A DNA stretch of 64,000 nucleotides from Microvelia longipes (Eukaryota; Arthropoda; Insecta; Hemiptera; Veliidae): positions 17,441,268 through 17,505,267 of the forward strand of contig JACMZG010001908.1 in assembly GCA_018340805.1 (NCBI GenBank), written 5' to 3'. A program made the translations under genes and the position numbers. The first letter of the stretch is position 1; each line of letters opens with the position of its first letter. Of the stretch, positions 1 through 11,154 are shown piece by piece. The notes beneath the pieces are model-generated. The model saw only the letters and a program-made list of their open reading frames with translations, was not told where the DNA came from and ran no database searches.

Positions 1-1744
1 TGAGTAATTTATGATATTTCTAATTTTTGCAATTTCGGCAAATTATCATTGCACTGTTATTAGTATTTATGCAAATAAAGCTTTAGTTTGTTTAAGTTAT
101 ACTGCCTGACTTTTGACAGTGGATACATACTTGTAACCAGCACTATTGTGTTTCTGAATAAAACTATTTCATCTAAGGGTCTTCAAATCAAATCCTACAG
201 ATTTGATATGGTATAAAGTTGTCAACTTTAAATCAAGAATAAGCCTCCTTTACAGTTTTCATTAAAAAGCATATAACTTTTTAATTTATTTTGCCTTTTT
301 CCTTTATTTGATGGATATCCATCATAAAAGAACAGGCTTTGGGGTCCTCTAAGTAATATGACAAAGCAATATTTAAATTATGTTGTTTTAATGCATCAAA
401 AAGCTTACAAAATTGCTAAATAGGAAGACTTCTGAAAACCTTCTTTCAGTCATATAAATATCCATCTAGGGACTTTCGAGAAAGTTTATGTCCAAATATT
501 AATAGAGATCCTTAAAGTAGACTATAAGGATCTGAAGGACATTTCAACCAATTTTCAAGAATTTTAAGGATGGATTTTTTACATAAATTTGCTGTTAAAC
601 ACAACTACAAGTGAAAATTGTCATTTTCAAGACACTCTTAGAGTAACACTGTTTTCTCTAGCACATTGAAAAAAAATAGGTAAATACTACCTATATAGAC
701 GTTAAAATAAAGTTTCAGCACTTTATTAACACAAAAAAACATAAAATTTGTGAATTTTTGTTGTTGTTTTTATCCAAGATAATACCAATCAAAACTATAT
801 GTAGGTACTCAGATACATAATTTTCTTTACAGACCTATCCTTTCCCTTCAATAGGAGACCAAGAACTTCATTTTATTATATATAATTGGTTCTTTATATA
901 TGACAGTTTTTATCAAACTTAATTTTTCCTAAAAAGGGCAAAATTTGGTCATTTTTGAAACTTAGACTTCTGGTAACTCCCATATTTTTTTAAGCAAAAC
1001 CGTTTGGGCTTAGAATGAAGTTTAGACTTTAGATAATCCTCTTTTGAAGATAAATCAAGTAAATGACATTTACATCTAACAGACCTTAAGTATCCACAAA
1101 GTTCATTCAATTGGTGCCAATATCTCAAAGCAGCCTTTATCAGTTCAAAAATGCTAGCACACAAGTCTTCTATATGATGATATTGATATTCCACTTAAAT
1201 TATGCATTGTAAAAAGCGTAGAAGTGATTTCAGTAACTTATCTACTAAGTTACTAATATTCCACACCACAAAACTGATAAATAATTCTTTAATTATAAAG
1301 AAATTACATTTTTTGTTGACAACTGATAATATAAGATATTATCTTGAAAATAAGTAAAAAATTGTCAAAAACGCCAGAAACCAATGAGTGCAAAATGTAC
1401 ATAAAAGGTCAGATTTTACAACTGTATTTATTTCAGAAAAATTGAAACAAACCAAACTTGTTCTGTTTTCTTCTGATAAACAGAAGATTTCTATCATTCA
1501 ATATTATAACAATTCAATGCTTAAATACTATAAATTATATTAAATCTACCTCTTAAAAATTTGGCTCTACTAATACATGGGGAATTTTTGTTTATAAAAT
1601 GACTCGTTATCAGTCCTGTCTTACCAAAGTTGCCCACTATGGGAATTTAGTCAGCTTGTCTATTGTATTGAAAATATGGAGATATTATTACTATTAGTTT
1701 TATTACTACAGGGGCCCTATTTTCTAGATGCAAAAATTGCCTAC
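1..1744 (-). other. Pkn intron 3' of the HR1c exon (partial)
   Basis: Minus-strand intron running out of the window at base 1. It is AT-rich and no further Pkn exon could be recognised in it. The only thing in it that looks coding is the short open frame at 949-1194, listed separately. Confidence 0.75.
949..1194 (-). other. Unrecognised open frame with coding-like composition
   Basis: An 81-codon minus-strand frame inside the Pkn intron. I do not recognise it. It has no ATG at its start (it opens at GTG directly after a TTTAAG that could be a splice acceptor). It reads as mixed, amphipathic sequence (IEDLCASIFELIKAALRYWH, LNELCGYLRSVRCKCHLLDL) followed by a Lys-rich basic tail ending KSKFQK. 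Unlike most chance frames here it is not dominated by Phe, Ile, Asn, Lys and Tyr. It could be the last exon of a nested gene, an exonised transposon fragment or chance. It does not match the Pkn sequence expected after HR1c. Confidence 0.25.
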
Positions 1745-1890
1745 CTCATGAAGTGCCTTCTTATCTGGAACTCGAGTTGAAGCTTGTAAAGATTTAATAA
1801 CGTTCTTAGCCCCCTCTACAACAGCCGCTTCTATCCTCAGTCTATGTCTAAGGTCTGCCACCCTGTCTTCTACGCTCTCTCCTTCCAGGC
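1745..1890 (-). CDS. Pkn: Pkn exon: first half of third HR1 repeat (HR1c)
   Basis: Internal coding exon of protein kinase N, a Ser/Thr kinase regulated by Rho-family GTPases and lipids. The minus-strand translation starts LEGESVEDRVADLRHRL and runs through IEAAVVEGAKNVIKSL to KKALHE, which is the start of the third antiparallel coiled-coil HR1 repeat as in insect Pkn. The acceptor is the TTAG just above base 1890. An AG about 20 nt further upstream (TTTAAG) would put a stop in frame, so the inner site is chosen. The donor is GAG|GTAGGC at 1745/1744. The exon enters in phase 1 (G from the previous exon plus GC) and leaves in phase 0, 146 nt. The rest of HR1c and the kinase domain must lie 3', beyond the window. 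Sequence match is from memory of the family; splice phases are seen directly. Confidence 0.92.
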
Positions 1891-2442
1891 CTAACAACAT
1901 AGCAAAAACCATACTTAAAAAAATAAAATACTTAGATAATTATGTTTTCTTTCATTTCAATGTGTATTTCACCTATAACAAATATGTATCTAGCGATAAT
2001 TCAAAATTAACTTTGATCAGTAAGTCCTGAAGAAAGAAACAGTCCAGCCCACAGATAATATAACCTTAAATGGCAAAATTGCCAACTCTTCTTCTGCCTT
2101 GGACAGACTACTAGCGCTAGTCCCCCAAAAATAGCAGTTAACAATGGTAACACATAACATCCCTTCTGCCCTTCTACAAATCTTTACTTGATTTATTAGA
2201 AACTGGTACATAATAGCTATGGGACATCACAAAATAGCACAGCGTAGCAAACTTTCTGTTTTACTTTCAATCAATAAAAAATATGCCAATGGAAAAAATG
2301 GGACACTACATAGTTAAAAACTCAGCGCTTTGCAGCATTTAAACATGTATTGTATGTAACACAAATAGTAAAAGTATGTACTTATGACTCATTAAATTCA
2401 ACAAGCAAAATTAGAAGGAATTTAAAAGAAATTATTAAACAT

Positions 2443-2594
2443 CAATTAAATGAATGAAGACTTTAGTCCTTATAAAAATTTATTGAAAATAAATTGTTGA
2501 AGAGCTTTCGCCCTTTATAATTTATAAAATTTATAAGGACTAAAGTCTTCATTAATTTAATTGATATTCAATTTGTAATAGTCCAAAAAGCTCT
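2443..2594. mobile_element. Fold-back element with 18-bp target-site duplication
   Basis: Two inverted arms, about 40 nt each (around 2443-2484 and 2530-2571), share GAAGACTTTAGTCCTTATAA and its complement. An exact 18-bp direct repeat AAAGAAATTATTAAACAT flanks the element at 2425-2442 and 2595-2612. The loop carries, on the minus strand, GGGCGAAAGCTC, which resembles the stem II/GAAA half of a hammerhead ribozyme. A variable-length target duplication fits a retroelement, possibly Penelope-like; the assignment is inference. Confidence 0.7.
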
Positions 2595-2729
2595 AAAGAA
2601 ATTATTAAACATACACAAAAAATATAAAATAAACAAATTGCCACATCAAATATCTAATAATCAACCTTGTACTTCAGTTTTCCTATAACACCGGAAATAC
2701 ACGAGTCTAACCGATTATGACCAATAAGC

Positions 2730-2880
2730 TTACTATTTTCTCCGCTGTCATTGGGGACCGGCTTTGCTACGGAAGAACCAAATCACTAAAGCTAGACCCC
2801 CCTAGTCCAGCCACTGCACTTTCACTGTTGGACAGGATTTAGCGTGAGTACACCAGGCTTGTCGGAGTTAAAAGGAAAGT
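2730..2880 (+). repeat. GC-richer fragment, possibly a LINE 3' tail
   Basis: A stretch less AT-rich than its surroundings. Its GAGTACACCAGGCTTG resembles the CTACTCACCAGGCTTG near the 3' end of the LINE at 58932-60559. It may be the 3' remnant of a related LINE. No coding potential seen. Confidence 0.25.
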
Positions 2881-2944
2881 CTTTTAAAAGACATATTTGA
2901 ACAATACATATTTTACAAGCAGTTAAATCACTAGTATTGGCCAA

Positions 2945-3072
2945 GTGACTGATACTAAAGCAGTCACTAGGCTAATGAACCTCTTATACCTGGACTACAA
3001 GGTATAACCCACTCTACTAGTATTATTCTTAGCTTTCAATAAATGGAATCTGACATAATGGATGACCAACTG
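2945..3072 (+). repeat. Dispersed repeat copy 1 (pair with 3761-3884)
   Basis: Shares with 3761-3884 the order GCAGTCACTAGGCTAATG, then CTCTACTAGTA, then CTTTCAATAAATGGAATCTG and ACATAATGGAT, with indels between. The right part (about 45 nt) is nearly identical; the left part has diverged. Family unknown. Confidence 0.75.
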
Positions 3073-3469
3073 TTCACCAGTTATAAGAGTAAGAAATATT
3101 GTATTATTGATTAAACTGGCTACAGAAACACTTTTTCTTCAAGGTAATAGTGAAGTCATCTTTATTGATTAAAGGAATAAAATCAACATATTTTCATCAG
3201 TAAGGACAGTGAAATAGATTTCAAAAATTATTATACCAGTAAAAAAGTATTTTCAGTAAAAACCATAATAATAATAATTTCAGAATTATTGCCCATCAAA
3301 ATTTCAAAAGCAAAAACTTCATAATGGTTATCAATAGCAAAATTAAATTATGAAGATTAATGTGTTGTCTATAGATGTATTAGAGTCAAATTTTAACTAC
3401 ATTGAACAACTTTTTGATTTTTAACAAATTCTTCAAAATTTTTATTGATTACAAAACAGGTGGACAAGG

Positions 3470-3720
3470 ACTGAAAAATTGTATTTCCCAATTAGCATAA
3501 CTAGACCTGAAGGTTGATTTTAGTGCCACGTTTCAACTCTATAACGTAAACACAATGGGATTTATGAGTGACACAAGACACAAATCCACCCAGACATCAT
3601 AATGAAAACCACTCAGACTTTGTTAAAACGCTAAAAATATATAATTCTGATGAAATCTTTGTTTTAGACTTTTAGGGAGAATACCTTTTCCTACATACCT
3701 TCAGTAGTGGTAACACTGTC
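3470..3720 (-). repeat. 5S-hybrid repeat, worn internal/hairpin-end fragment
   Basis: Minus-strand fragment with the family's order: AATTAGCATAACTAGACCTG, CAACTCTATAACGTAAACAC, AAAACCACTCAGACTTTG and the hairpin-end remnant TTTTCCTACATACCTTCAGT. The 5S-like module is missing. Confidence 0.6.
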
Positions 3721-3760
3721 CTGGGTAAATATTAAAAAAAAAAGACTTAAATTAGTAAGT

Positions 3761-3884
3761 CTGATACTGAAGTAGTCCCTAGGCTAATGGATCTAATCCA
3801 ACAAGGAAGGAGTGCGGCCCATTCACTCTACTAGTACTATTTTTAGCTTTCAATAAATGGAATCTGACATAATGGATAACCAAA
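3761..3884 (+). repeat. Dispersed repeat copy 2 (pair with 2945-3072)
   Basis: Second copy, about 0.8 kb from the first and ending some 40 bp from the Pkn splice donor at 3926. See 2945-3072. Confidence 0.75.
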
Positions 3885-3926
3885 TTAATACACAAATAGA
3901 TAAAAATAATAGTGAAGACAATATAC

Positions 3927-4146
3927 CTTTACTCTGGTGATTATGATGATGGTTCTTGTTATTATAATTAGAATTAGAGTTAGCGTCAGTATGTCCAGTT
4001 GGTCTGGCAGCACGCAACCTTCGTATTCGCATCTTCAAGTAATCTATTTTAGCCTTGGAATCAGCCAACATTTGCTGGGCTTCGTAAACTAATTTTTTAT
4101 CTTTACTATCTAGACTCTGAACCATATTTTCAGCTCCTTGCTTCAC
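3927..4146 (-). CDS. Pkn: Pkn exon: end of HR1b and Asn/His-rich linker
   Basis: Coding exon of protein kinase N. Minus-strand translation starts [18 protein letters not shown], continues [19 protein letters not shown], then basic [11 protein letters not shown], which is the core and second helix of the second HR1 repeat. It ends with a low-complexity linker of about 20 residues rich in Asn and His (NSNYNN, HHHNHQ) before HR1c. Acceptor TTGTAG|GTGAAG at 4147/4146 (phase 0); donor AAAG|GTATAT at 3927/3926 (phase 1). Length 220 nt joins in frame to 1745-1890. HR1 repeats bind GTP-loaded Rho/Rac and hold the kinase inactive. The homopolymeric linker is probably species-specific. The open frame continuing past the donor is intron. 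Confidence 0.92.
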
Positions 4147-4305
4147 CTACAAGAAAACAAATTGAAAATAATAAGTATTAATGACAATTAAGTGGCTACA
4201 AGAAATTTCCCTCCATCTTATATATGTAGTTTCTCAACCCTTCAGTAATTTACAGAGAAAACTATGATAGTTCTTGTTGAAAATAAAATAATTCCTAAAT
4301 GAAAA

Positions 4306-4485
4306 TTTTCTGTATTGTTGCCCATGCCATCTTTCAGTATAGTTGCCCATGTCATATTTCTGTACTGTTGCCCATGCCATATTTCTGTATTGTTGCCCAT
4401 GCCATATTTCTGTATTGTTCCCCCTGCCATATTTCAGTGTAGTTGCCCATGCCACATTTCTGTACTGTTGCTCATACCATACTTC
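4306..4485. repeat. 25-bp minisatellite, about 7 units
   Basis: Imperfect tandem units of TTTCTGTATTGTTGCCCATG + CCATA. The array stays open in several frames and so produces repetitive pseudo-proteins on both strands. It is intronic and I do not regard them as genes. Confidence 0.9.
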
Positions 4486-4557
4486 TTATTGATGTCTATA
4501 TTAAATGCAGAAATCTTTTATTTTGACACAATAGAACAAAAAGTTTTCAAGTTATCA

Positions 4558-4593
4558 CTGGATAATGCTCTTCTCATTTAGAGCATTATCCAG
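4558..4593. repeat. Perfect hairpin, 14-bp arms
   Basis: CTGGATAATGCTCT and its exact complement separated by 8 nt. Origin unknown. Confidence 0.85.
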
Positions 4594-5049
4594 TACATAC
4601 TAGTAATTATAAATTAAAGAATTTGAAATTCTCTTTTTCAACAACAGAATTTAAATATTCTTTTAATTTCCCATTAAATTAACAAATTCACATAATAAAT
4701 AAAATTAAAATATTATTTAAAAACTAAAATGAGATAACAACTATGACCTTAAAATGATAATTCTTTAATGATCTTTTATTTATTTGATGATAGTTAGGAA
4801 AGATTTACATTAAGTTTTATGTTCAGCCAAGAAAAAGTTAAATAAAGTTTTATGAGGATTTGCAGTTAACATTAGAACGCTAAAACAAATTTTTTAAAGA
4901 GTAACTTTTTATGTCCGAAAGCATTAGTTTTCTTGACTTTCAAGACTGTATTGCTTCTGAGCGAAAAAATGCCCAGACATAAGTACAAAAATTTTATTTT
5001 CGATTATAATGGGTGTTTATTTTTTAATTAAGCTTGGGTCATCAAGTTT

Positions 5050-5700
5050 GTTATCTTATCATATTTTTAATATACGATTTTGACCTATTAACCTTTTCGC
5101 CTTATTTTTATGACGCAAAAATTAAACTTTATCCCCCAAACTACGGTCACAATTTTTATCAGAATCACACCAAATTTGGTGAACATAATATTTAACCCAT
5201 TGAATGAATGAATCCCTTAGGAATAGAACGAGTGTACACGAAATTTGGTGTACTTATTTATTATGAAAAAGGTATATACCAGCACCTAATGATAAAAATT
5301 AAACTAATGCTGATAATAAGATGAAACTTGGCACATATGTTAATCTAATACATGCGTGCCTACTCTCAAATATATCGCAACATTTTTCCGCGTTTTATGA
5401 TTTTTCAACATTTAGCTGAGTCAATATTGCGGGTTAATGACGGCTTAAAAATATATTTTCCGGATAGCATAACTACACCTATAGACTGATTTTGTACAAA
5501 GTTTCATCACTCTAGCTTAAATACAGTAGAAACTACGATTTTAACAAACACACACAGACATAGACAACTTTGTGAAAACTACTCAGGAGGTCTTAAAAAC
5601 ATTTGAAACAGACAATTCCGGTGACATTCCGGTTTCGGATTTTTAACAAACAAAATATTTTTCCTATATACCTTCAGTATAAATGACGATGAAGTAAAAA
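5050..5700 (-). repeat. 5S-hybrid repeat, long truncated copy
   Basis: Minus-strand copy with the shared internal blocks: CTAATGCTGATAATAAGATG, TATTGCGGGTTAATGACG, CCGGATAGCATAACTACACC, CTCAGGAGGTCTTAAAAACA, then the hairpin end CCTATATACCTTCAGTATAA. The 5S-like module and palindromes are absent on the low-coordinate side. Confidence 0.8.
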
Positions 5701-5994
5701 TTTTGGCGCCTGAAGAAAATGCCAAGTCTCCAAGTCAAATAGGGACAGAGCAATTTAAGGATCAGGAAAAATATAGTCAGTACAAGTCCTATGTTGAATC
5801 TACAGAGAAGATTAGATGAGAGAGATTAGAAGATTAGGTGAGATTAAGTTCAATGTTAAGTTTGGACCGTTTTTAAAAAATTATTAATGAGAAAATAAAC
5901 TATAATAATCGCACTCCATGTCTAGTAATAATGTCACTCATGCCTATTTACTGGGACACATCACTTAAGTGCTATAAAGTTAAGAAAGAGTAAC

Positions 5995-6086
5995 CTTAAG
6001 TTCTATGTTAAGCTGCTTTTCCAGAGATAAAAGTCTCTGATCTGCTCCAGCTGGCTCATTCTTGTCTTGCTTCTCACAGTTAGCTT
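5995..6086 (-). CDS. Pkn: Pkn exon: linker and start of HR1b
   Basis: Short 92-nt coding exon, too small to stand out as an open frame. Minus-strand translation, after completing a split Glu codon, is ANCEKQDKNEPAGADQ then RLLSLEKQLNIELK, the first helix of the second HR1 repeat; insect Pkn has a very similar SLEKQLQIEMK here. Acceptor TTTGTTTCAG at 6090-6087 and donor AAG|GTTACT at 5995/5994. It accepts phase 1 from 49374-49677 and hands on phase 0 to 3927-4146, so the four exons form one continuous frame. The linker between HR1a and HR1b is much shorter than the Gly/Ala-rich one I recall in Drosophila. Confidence 0.9.
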
Positions 6087-6390
6087 CTGAAACAAATGAA
6101 AAACATTATGGTTAAATTTAAAATAAAAGCACAATAGTAACGTGTATTAAATTGACAGTCAAAAAAATAAGGGATACAGAAAAAGATAAAATTCTGAACT
6201 TTTTAATACCATATAGTTAACTTGCCCGTCAGCTAAATCGTGTAGTCGGCATAAGCCAATAAGTTCTTAAAGAAAATATTCATCTTCACACACAGTCCAT
6301 TTGGTTTAGCTTTTTAACACCCTTAGCTAAGCACAATTTTTAACTCAAAAATCAAAATCATAGATTTTAATTATTTCACTAAAATCGCTA

Positions 6391-7110
6391 TCATTAAAAG
6401 TGTAATAATTAATTCTTGAAATACATTAACTCAAGTCAGAAAAATTCAAATTAACAGCCCGATAAAGTCTCTTCAGTGTCCTAACCTATAAACTATAACG
6501 TGGAAAACTAAACCTTAAATACATTAACCTCAAAGAAGCATTGAAAGTGTATAATTAAATCTTGAATCATTAACTCAAATCTAATAATTGAAAGTGTAAT
6601 ATTTATATCTTTAAATACATTAACTCAAATCAGAGTCATTGAAAGTGTAATAATTAAATCTTGAAATACATTTAACTCAAATCATAATAATTGAAAGTGT
6701 AATATTTATATCTTTAAATAATTAATCAAATCAGAGTCATTGAAAGTGTAAATAATTAAATCTTGAAATTACATCAACTCAAATCATAATAATTGAAAAG
6801 TGTAATATTATAAATAAAACTCAATTTTTAAATGTACTAATATAATCTCATAAATCATAAATTGAAAGTGTAATATTTGATATCTTTAAATACATTAACT
6901 CAAATCATAATAATTGAAAGTGTAATAATTTATATCTTTAAATGACATTAACTCAATATCAGAGTCATTGAAAGTGTAATAATTAAATTTGAAATACAAT
7001 AACTCAAATCATAATAATTGAAAGTGTAATAATTATATCTTTAAATACATTTACTGAAGATGAAGTCATTGAAAATTTTATAATTAAATCTCTAAATACA
7101 TTTAATTAAG
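6391..7110. repeat. ~52-bp minisatellite, about 12 units
   Basis: Degenerate tandem array with unit TTGAAAGTGTAATAATTA + AATCTTGAAATACATTAACT + CAAATCATAATAA. Neighbouring units alternate between two subtypes (AGAGTCA and ATAATAA endings; TAATTAAATC and TATTTATATC cores), suggesting a higher-order dimer. It starts about 300 bp inside the giant intron's 3' end. Confidence 0.88.
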
Positions 7111-7420
7111 TCGAAATCAGTAGAAAATAAAAATACGCAGCATTAACTATTACGCAACAAAATACTAAGTAATGAGTGATTGTAATAAGATTATTTCCTT
7201 CAAACAAAATAATGGGAAAAATGTACAGAACTATCAACTGATTGTATTGTGGAGGGAAATAGACAACAGAGATAAATGTGATAAGGACTTGCAAGAGAAA
7301 GACAGATGAATTAGAAAACCTGGGACAAACAATGCCTAAATGAAGAATCATTTACACTCCTGGGAATTTTAGACATTCTAGAAAGAACTTAGATTAAAAT
7401 AAAGAAAGAAAGGTTCTATA

Positions 7421-7680
7421 AATAAAAAACTGGCACGGAGGTCCGCAAGCCAGGCGAATTTTCTTTTAATTGCGCTCTTTTTTGTTTACGAATCCAATTT
7501 TGGTTGTTTATGCATTTTTTTCGGTATACATTTAATAATCTTAACAGTAGTGTCACAACTTGTTATTTAATTTTTGCGTATTTTTCAAAGAGAATGCACA
7601 TGTTTATTCCATAGATTATACACTGCGCAGCACAGCAATATTTGAAACTATATGCTAATGTTTAGCACATTTCATGTCAA
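7421..7680. mobile_element. MITE fragment (CTGGCACGGAGGTCCGC family)
   Basis: Begins with CTGGCACGGAGGTCCGCAAG, the terminal inverted repeat also at both ends of the element at 53628-53978. The internal ACTTGTTATTTAATTTT and the GAATGCACATG block match that element in reverse complement. The far terminal repeat was not found. Confidence 0.6.
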
Positions 7681-7932
7681 ACGATAAAATCATAACCAGC
7701 GCTGATAGTATAATTTATCTTAGTAAATGAATTTCCGCTAGCTTTTTGAAATCTAGTGAATTTTTAAAATTTATGAGTCATTATTGTGGGTAAATTAACG
7801 TCGTACACACTTCATAATTAATAGGTTCGGACACATTTATAAGATCGAATTTTGTACCAAGTTTCATTAAAATACGAAAAAGTGTCTGAAAGCTATTGTG
7901 TTTCATAGAATGTGTATGAACCATGCATACAC

Positions 7933-8020
7933 AACACACACACACACACACACACTATATATATATATTAATATATAATATATATATATATATTAAATAT
8001 ATATATATATATATATTAAA
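7933..8020. repeat. (CA)n then (TA)n microsatellite
   Basis: About 24 nt of CA followed by about 60 nt of interrupted TA. The sequence just upstream, ATGAGTCATTATTGTGGGT to CATACACAAC, is a dispersed element that also precedes the TA tract at 8905. Confidence 0.9.
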
Positions 8021-8389
8021 CATTTAACTAGAGAACCTGGGTTCATTAATTAGTAATCATAATAAATAAAAAACAAAGAAAGTTCGACACCGGAAAAGAC
8101 CATTCAGAATGCTTTGCACACAATAATTTGCAACAATAATCATTGCACGTCATTATAGAATTAAACAAATTTCAAATAAAAAAGAATAAAATAAAAAATA
8201 ATCATACCTAAGAAGAAAGTAGACCAAAAGCTATTTCTTCGAAACATTTTATCAGAGAACCTGGGTTCAGTAAATTATTCACTAAATTTGAATTAATACA
8301 TCAATTAAAAAAATAAACTACAATAGCAAGCAATTTATTTATTATAAGATACAAATTGACAGGTACTCCGGTTAAGCGTTTTGAGGCAC

Positions 8390-8480
8390 ATGTATGATTA
8401 AGGCGTTCAAAACAAGAGGCTTTCGGACTCTTGGCCGCTCTGCGGCGTGGGTGCTGGGGGCCGCTTTGCGGCCACATGGT
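8390..8480. repeat. GC-palindrome dispersed repeat fragment
   Basis: GC-rich island in AT-rich DNA with GGCCGCTCTGCGGCGTG and GGCCGCTTTGCGGCCACATG followed by GTTGTTGTACTAT. Related GGCCGCGAAGCGGCC motifs next to an ACAAC block recur near 14.35-14.47, 24.14, 30.88 and 47.72 kb. Confidence 0.6.
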
Positions 8481-8904
8481 TGTTGTACTATATCGGTTCG
8501 TCATATTACAAGTTTATATAGGAGGCATATTGCAACGATATAAGCAGATTTTCAAATGTACCTATAAAAACGTGTTTTGCTTACATTATTTTATATATAT
8601 CAATCAATAGAACCGGAACTAATGCATATAATAAAATGCAACTTTGTATATTTGTTTACTATACATGGTAGTACAAGAATAAAAAATTAGGCCCGATCTA
8701 AATCATTTTTTGGAGATAAATGATTTTTAAAAATGTTTATGAAGTTATTGGGGTTTAATGAGTCATACATATTTCATAAATAATAGCATTCTCAACGTTA
8801 ACAAGGATGATTTTTGTACTAAGTTTCAGTTCGATCCGAGAAATCGTTCGACAGATATCGTGTCCCATAGAAATGTCTAGAAACAGAAATCTCGTGCATA
8901 CATA

Positions 8905-8975
8905 CATGCATATATATATATATATATATATTAATATTATATATATATATTATATATATATATATATATATATTA
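8905..8975. repeat. (TA)n microsatellite inside a dispersed element
   Basis: TA tract flanked on the left by GTACTAAGTTTCAGTTCGAT to TGTCCCATAGAAATGTCTAG and on the right by CCAATCTCATAAGCTC. The same flanking blocks recur in either orientation near 23.9-24.1, 27.9, 30.75 and 39.7 kb, so the TA tract seems to be an internal part of one family. Confidence 0.8.
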
Positions 8976-10006
8976 TCCTTGATCAGGAAGCACCCTTAGG
9001 ACCCCAATCTCATAAGCTCTTTTTCTTCGAAAATTCGCTAAAACACAACAATTGTATCAGTTTCTTTCAGCTATATATATATTTTAGAACTAATTAAGAT
9101 CAATACTACACATAACTAGCTAATAGACATCTGTGCTAATTCCCGGAAGTTGGATGTCTAGATTATAGACAATGAAGGTTAAGCACACTCTGTTTTATAA
9201 ACGTAAGGAAATTTTGACGAAAAAAAAACTTTTTTTTGTCTACCTCTTTTAAGCAAGAATTTAAACATGTTTTAGTTAAAATAATTTTTCTTAAATTGAT
9301 ATCGAAGGATTAATATCATTACCTACGGTTAAAAATCAGTTTAGGTAAAAATCTCCATTCTAAAGGAGAGGGTGTTAGAATAGGGTTTTGTAGCGGAAAC
9401 ACGAAACCTTCCACCGAGCAGGTTGACCTGGTTCTGTCTGTTCATTTCTTATAATTAATTAACTAAAATTTCAAAATAAAAGTATCAAGCTTAAAAAACA
9501 TAAAGTAAAAAAATATATTTCAAATTTATTAACTATAACCTTTTTTAGCATAAACAAATTCAAATAAATATTCAAAAATAATTTATTTATTTTTCATAAA
9601 TAAAGTAAAAAGATTACTTCATTAAAATTTTAATAATAAAATAAAGACTTGTTGTGGGTAACACTGATTAAACTAGAAAGGAAATTAAACACGTTAAAGC
9701 TAATAGAAAAATATTGTATAGAAAGAATTATAGTTTTGCCATTACTACGGAATATAACAAAACTGAAGTAAAACACTGGCAAGTGGTGTGGGTGTGCGCT
9801 ATAATTTTTCTTATTTTTCTTTTGGCTCAACTCCACCGAGTCTAGGCCTTCAAAAGCGTCCAAGGTCCAGAGGCCACTAAAATTAACTATAAGGGCAACC
9901 AAAGAAAAACATTACCCGCGGGAAGTCGAATATAATTAGGATTTCGTGAGTTACTTCCCTGATAAGAGTGAAAAAACAAATTGGTAAACTATGTGATTTA
10001 AATATA

Positions 10007-10095
10007 TATAAAATATATAATATATATATATTATATAATTATATTTTAAATTATCTATTATATATATATTTATATATATATATATATATATATAT

Positions 10096-10161
<66 letters not shown>
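10007..10161. repeat. (TA)n plus (GA)n compound microsatellite
   Basis: Interrupted TA tract ending in about 30 nt of GA. The open frame across it is simple sequence. Confidence 0.9.
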
Positions 10162-11154
10162 CGTCATTAATACACAATAATAATGATAATAATACATCAG
10201 TAAATATTACTAAAACCACAAAACTTGCAGTTAAACATTCTTTGTGTGAAATTTGTATGTCACTAATATCTTAACAATAGGGATATGAAATCATAAAATA
10301 ATTCAAAATAACAACAATGATTCTGAAGCAGTAAGCGTGAAGTTTATACTATCCTAGACTGTAAGCCTCTAAATTAGGAGAGTCAATCAATTCAATTTTA
10401 GGGAAATTGCTATCATTTCCATGTATTCCTCCATACGTCTAATGACTGCCAATTAGTAAACGATTGCACATAAATAAATTGATCCTCAATAACTTTATAA
10501 ATTTAAACAAAACTAGCAGAGAGAAATGTACCAAAAATAATCGATAATGAACCACGATGAAGACGTGGGAGGCATACAAATCCCCGTCCTGTCAATCATA
10601 CACCACCTTGACATTTCTATCTCATAGTCACGACAGACTAACACTTCGGAAACAATGACTTCGTCCAGAGTATTGAGATATATGTTAATACAGATAAATC
10701 AGACAAAGGCAGGAGAATCTTCGCTATTCGACATCTTAAGAATTTACAAGGGCACGCGACTCATTTCTAACCAACTATAGAAAATTATATGTTACACTTA
10801 GTCCTTTAAAACCAACAAATGGAAACCAAGCGAATTGGAACTCTTGGGTAGAAACAAGCTGTCAACGAGGCTTCTTAATATCATTTAATAATAACATAGA
10901 TAGATTCGTGACGTCGTTTTAAGCTAACGTATTTCGAAAACTGCCCTGGCCACACTAGTAGCTCAAGCTATATAGAACTGAAACGCTACAAACTAGGTAA
11001 AAAATAAATTTTAATTTTCTTTATTGACAGGTTACAACTATAAACTATTTTAAGTTCCTTGGTCTAAGAACAACTTAAGATGCGGTAGTCTAATAATTTT
11101 TTAAATTTTATATTTTTGCATTTTATATTTTTTATACACTTTTGCTCTTCGAAT

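Larger units (their letters stand above)
1891..3926 (-). other. Pkn intron between linker and HR1c exons
   Basis: About 2.0 kb intron. It holds a fold-back element (2443-2594), a GC-richer fragment near 2730-2880, one of two copies of a ~125-bp dispersed repeat (2945-3072; the other is at 3761-3884) and a worn 5S-hybrid repeat fragment (3470-3720). Confidence 0.8.
4147..5994 (-). other. Pkn intron between HR1b exons
   Basis: About 1.85 kb intron containing the 25-bp minisatellite (4306-4485), a short perfect hairpin (4558-4593) and a long truncated 5S-hybrid repeat (5050-5700). Open frames here are readings of the minisatellite. Confidence 0.8.

Noticed and set aside
4234..4581. Repetitive open frames on both strands
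   Set aside because: They are readings of the 25-bp minisatellite, whose unit lacks stops in several frames; no family resemblance.
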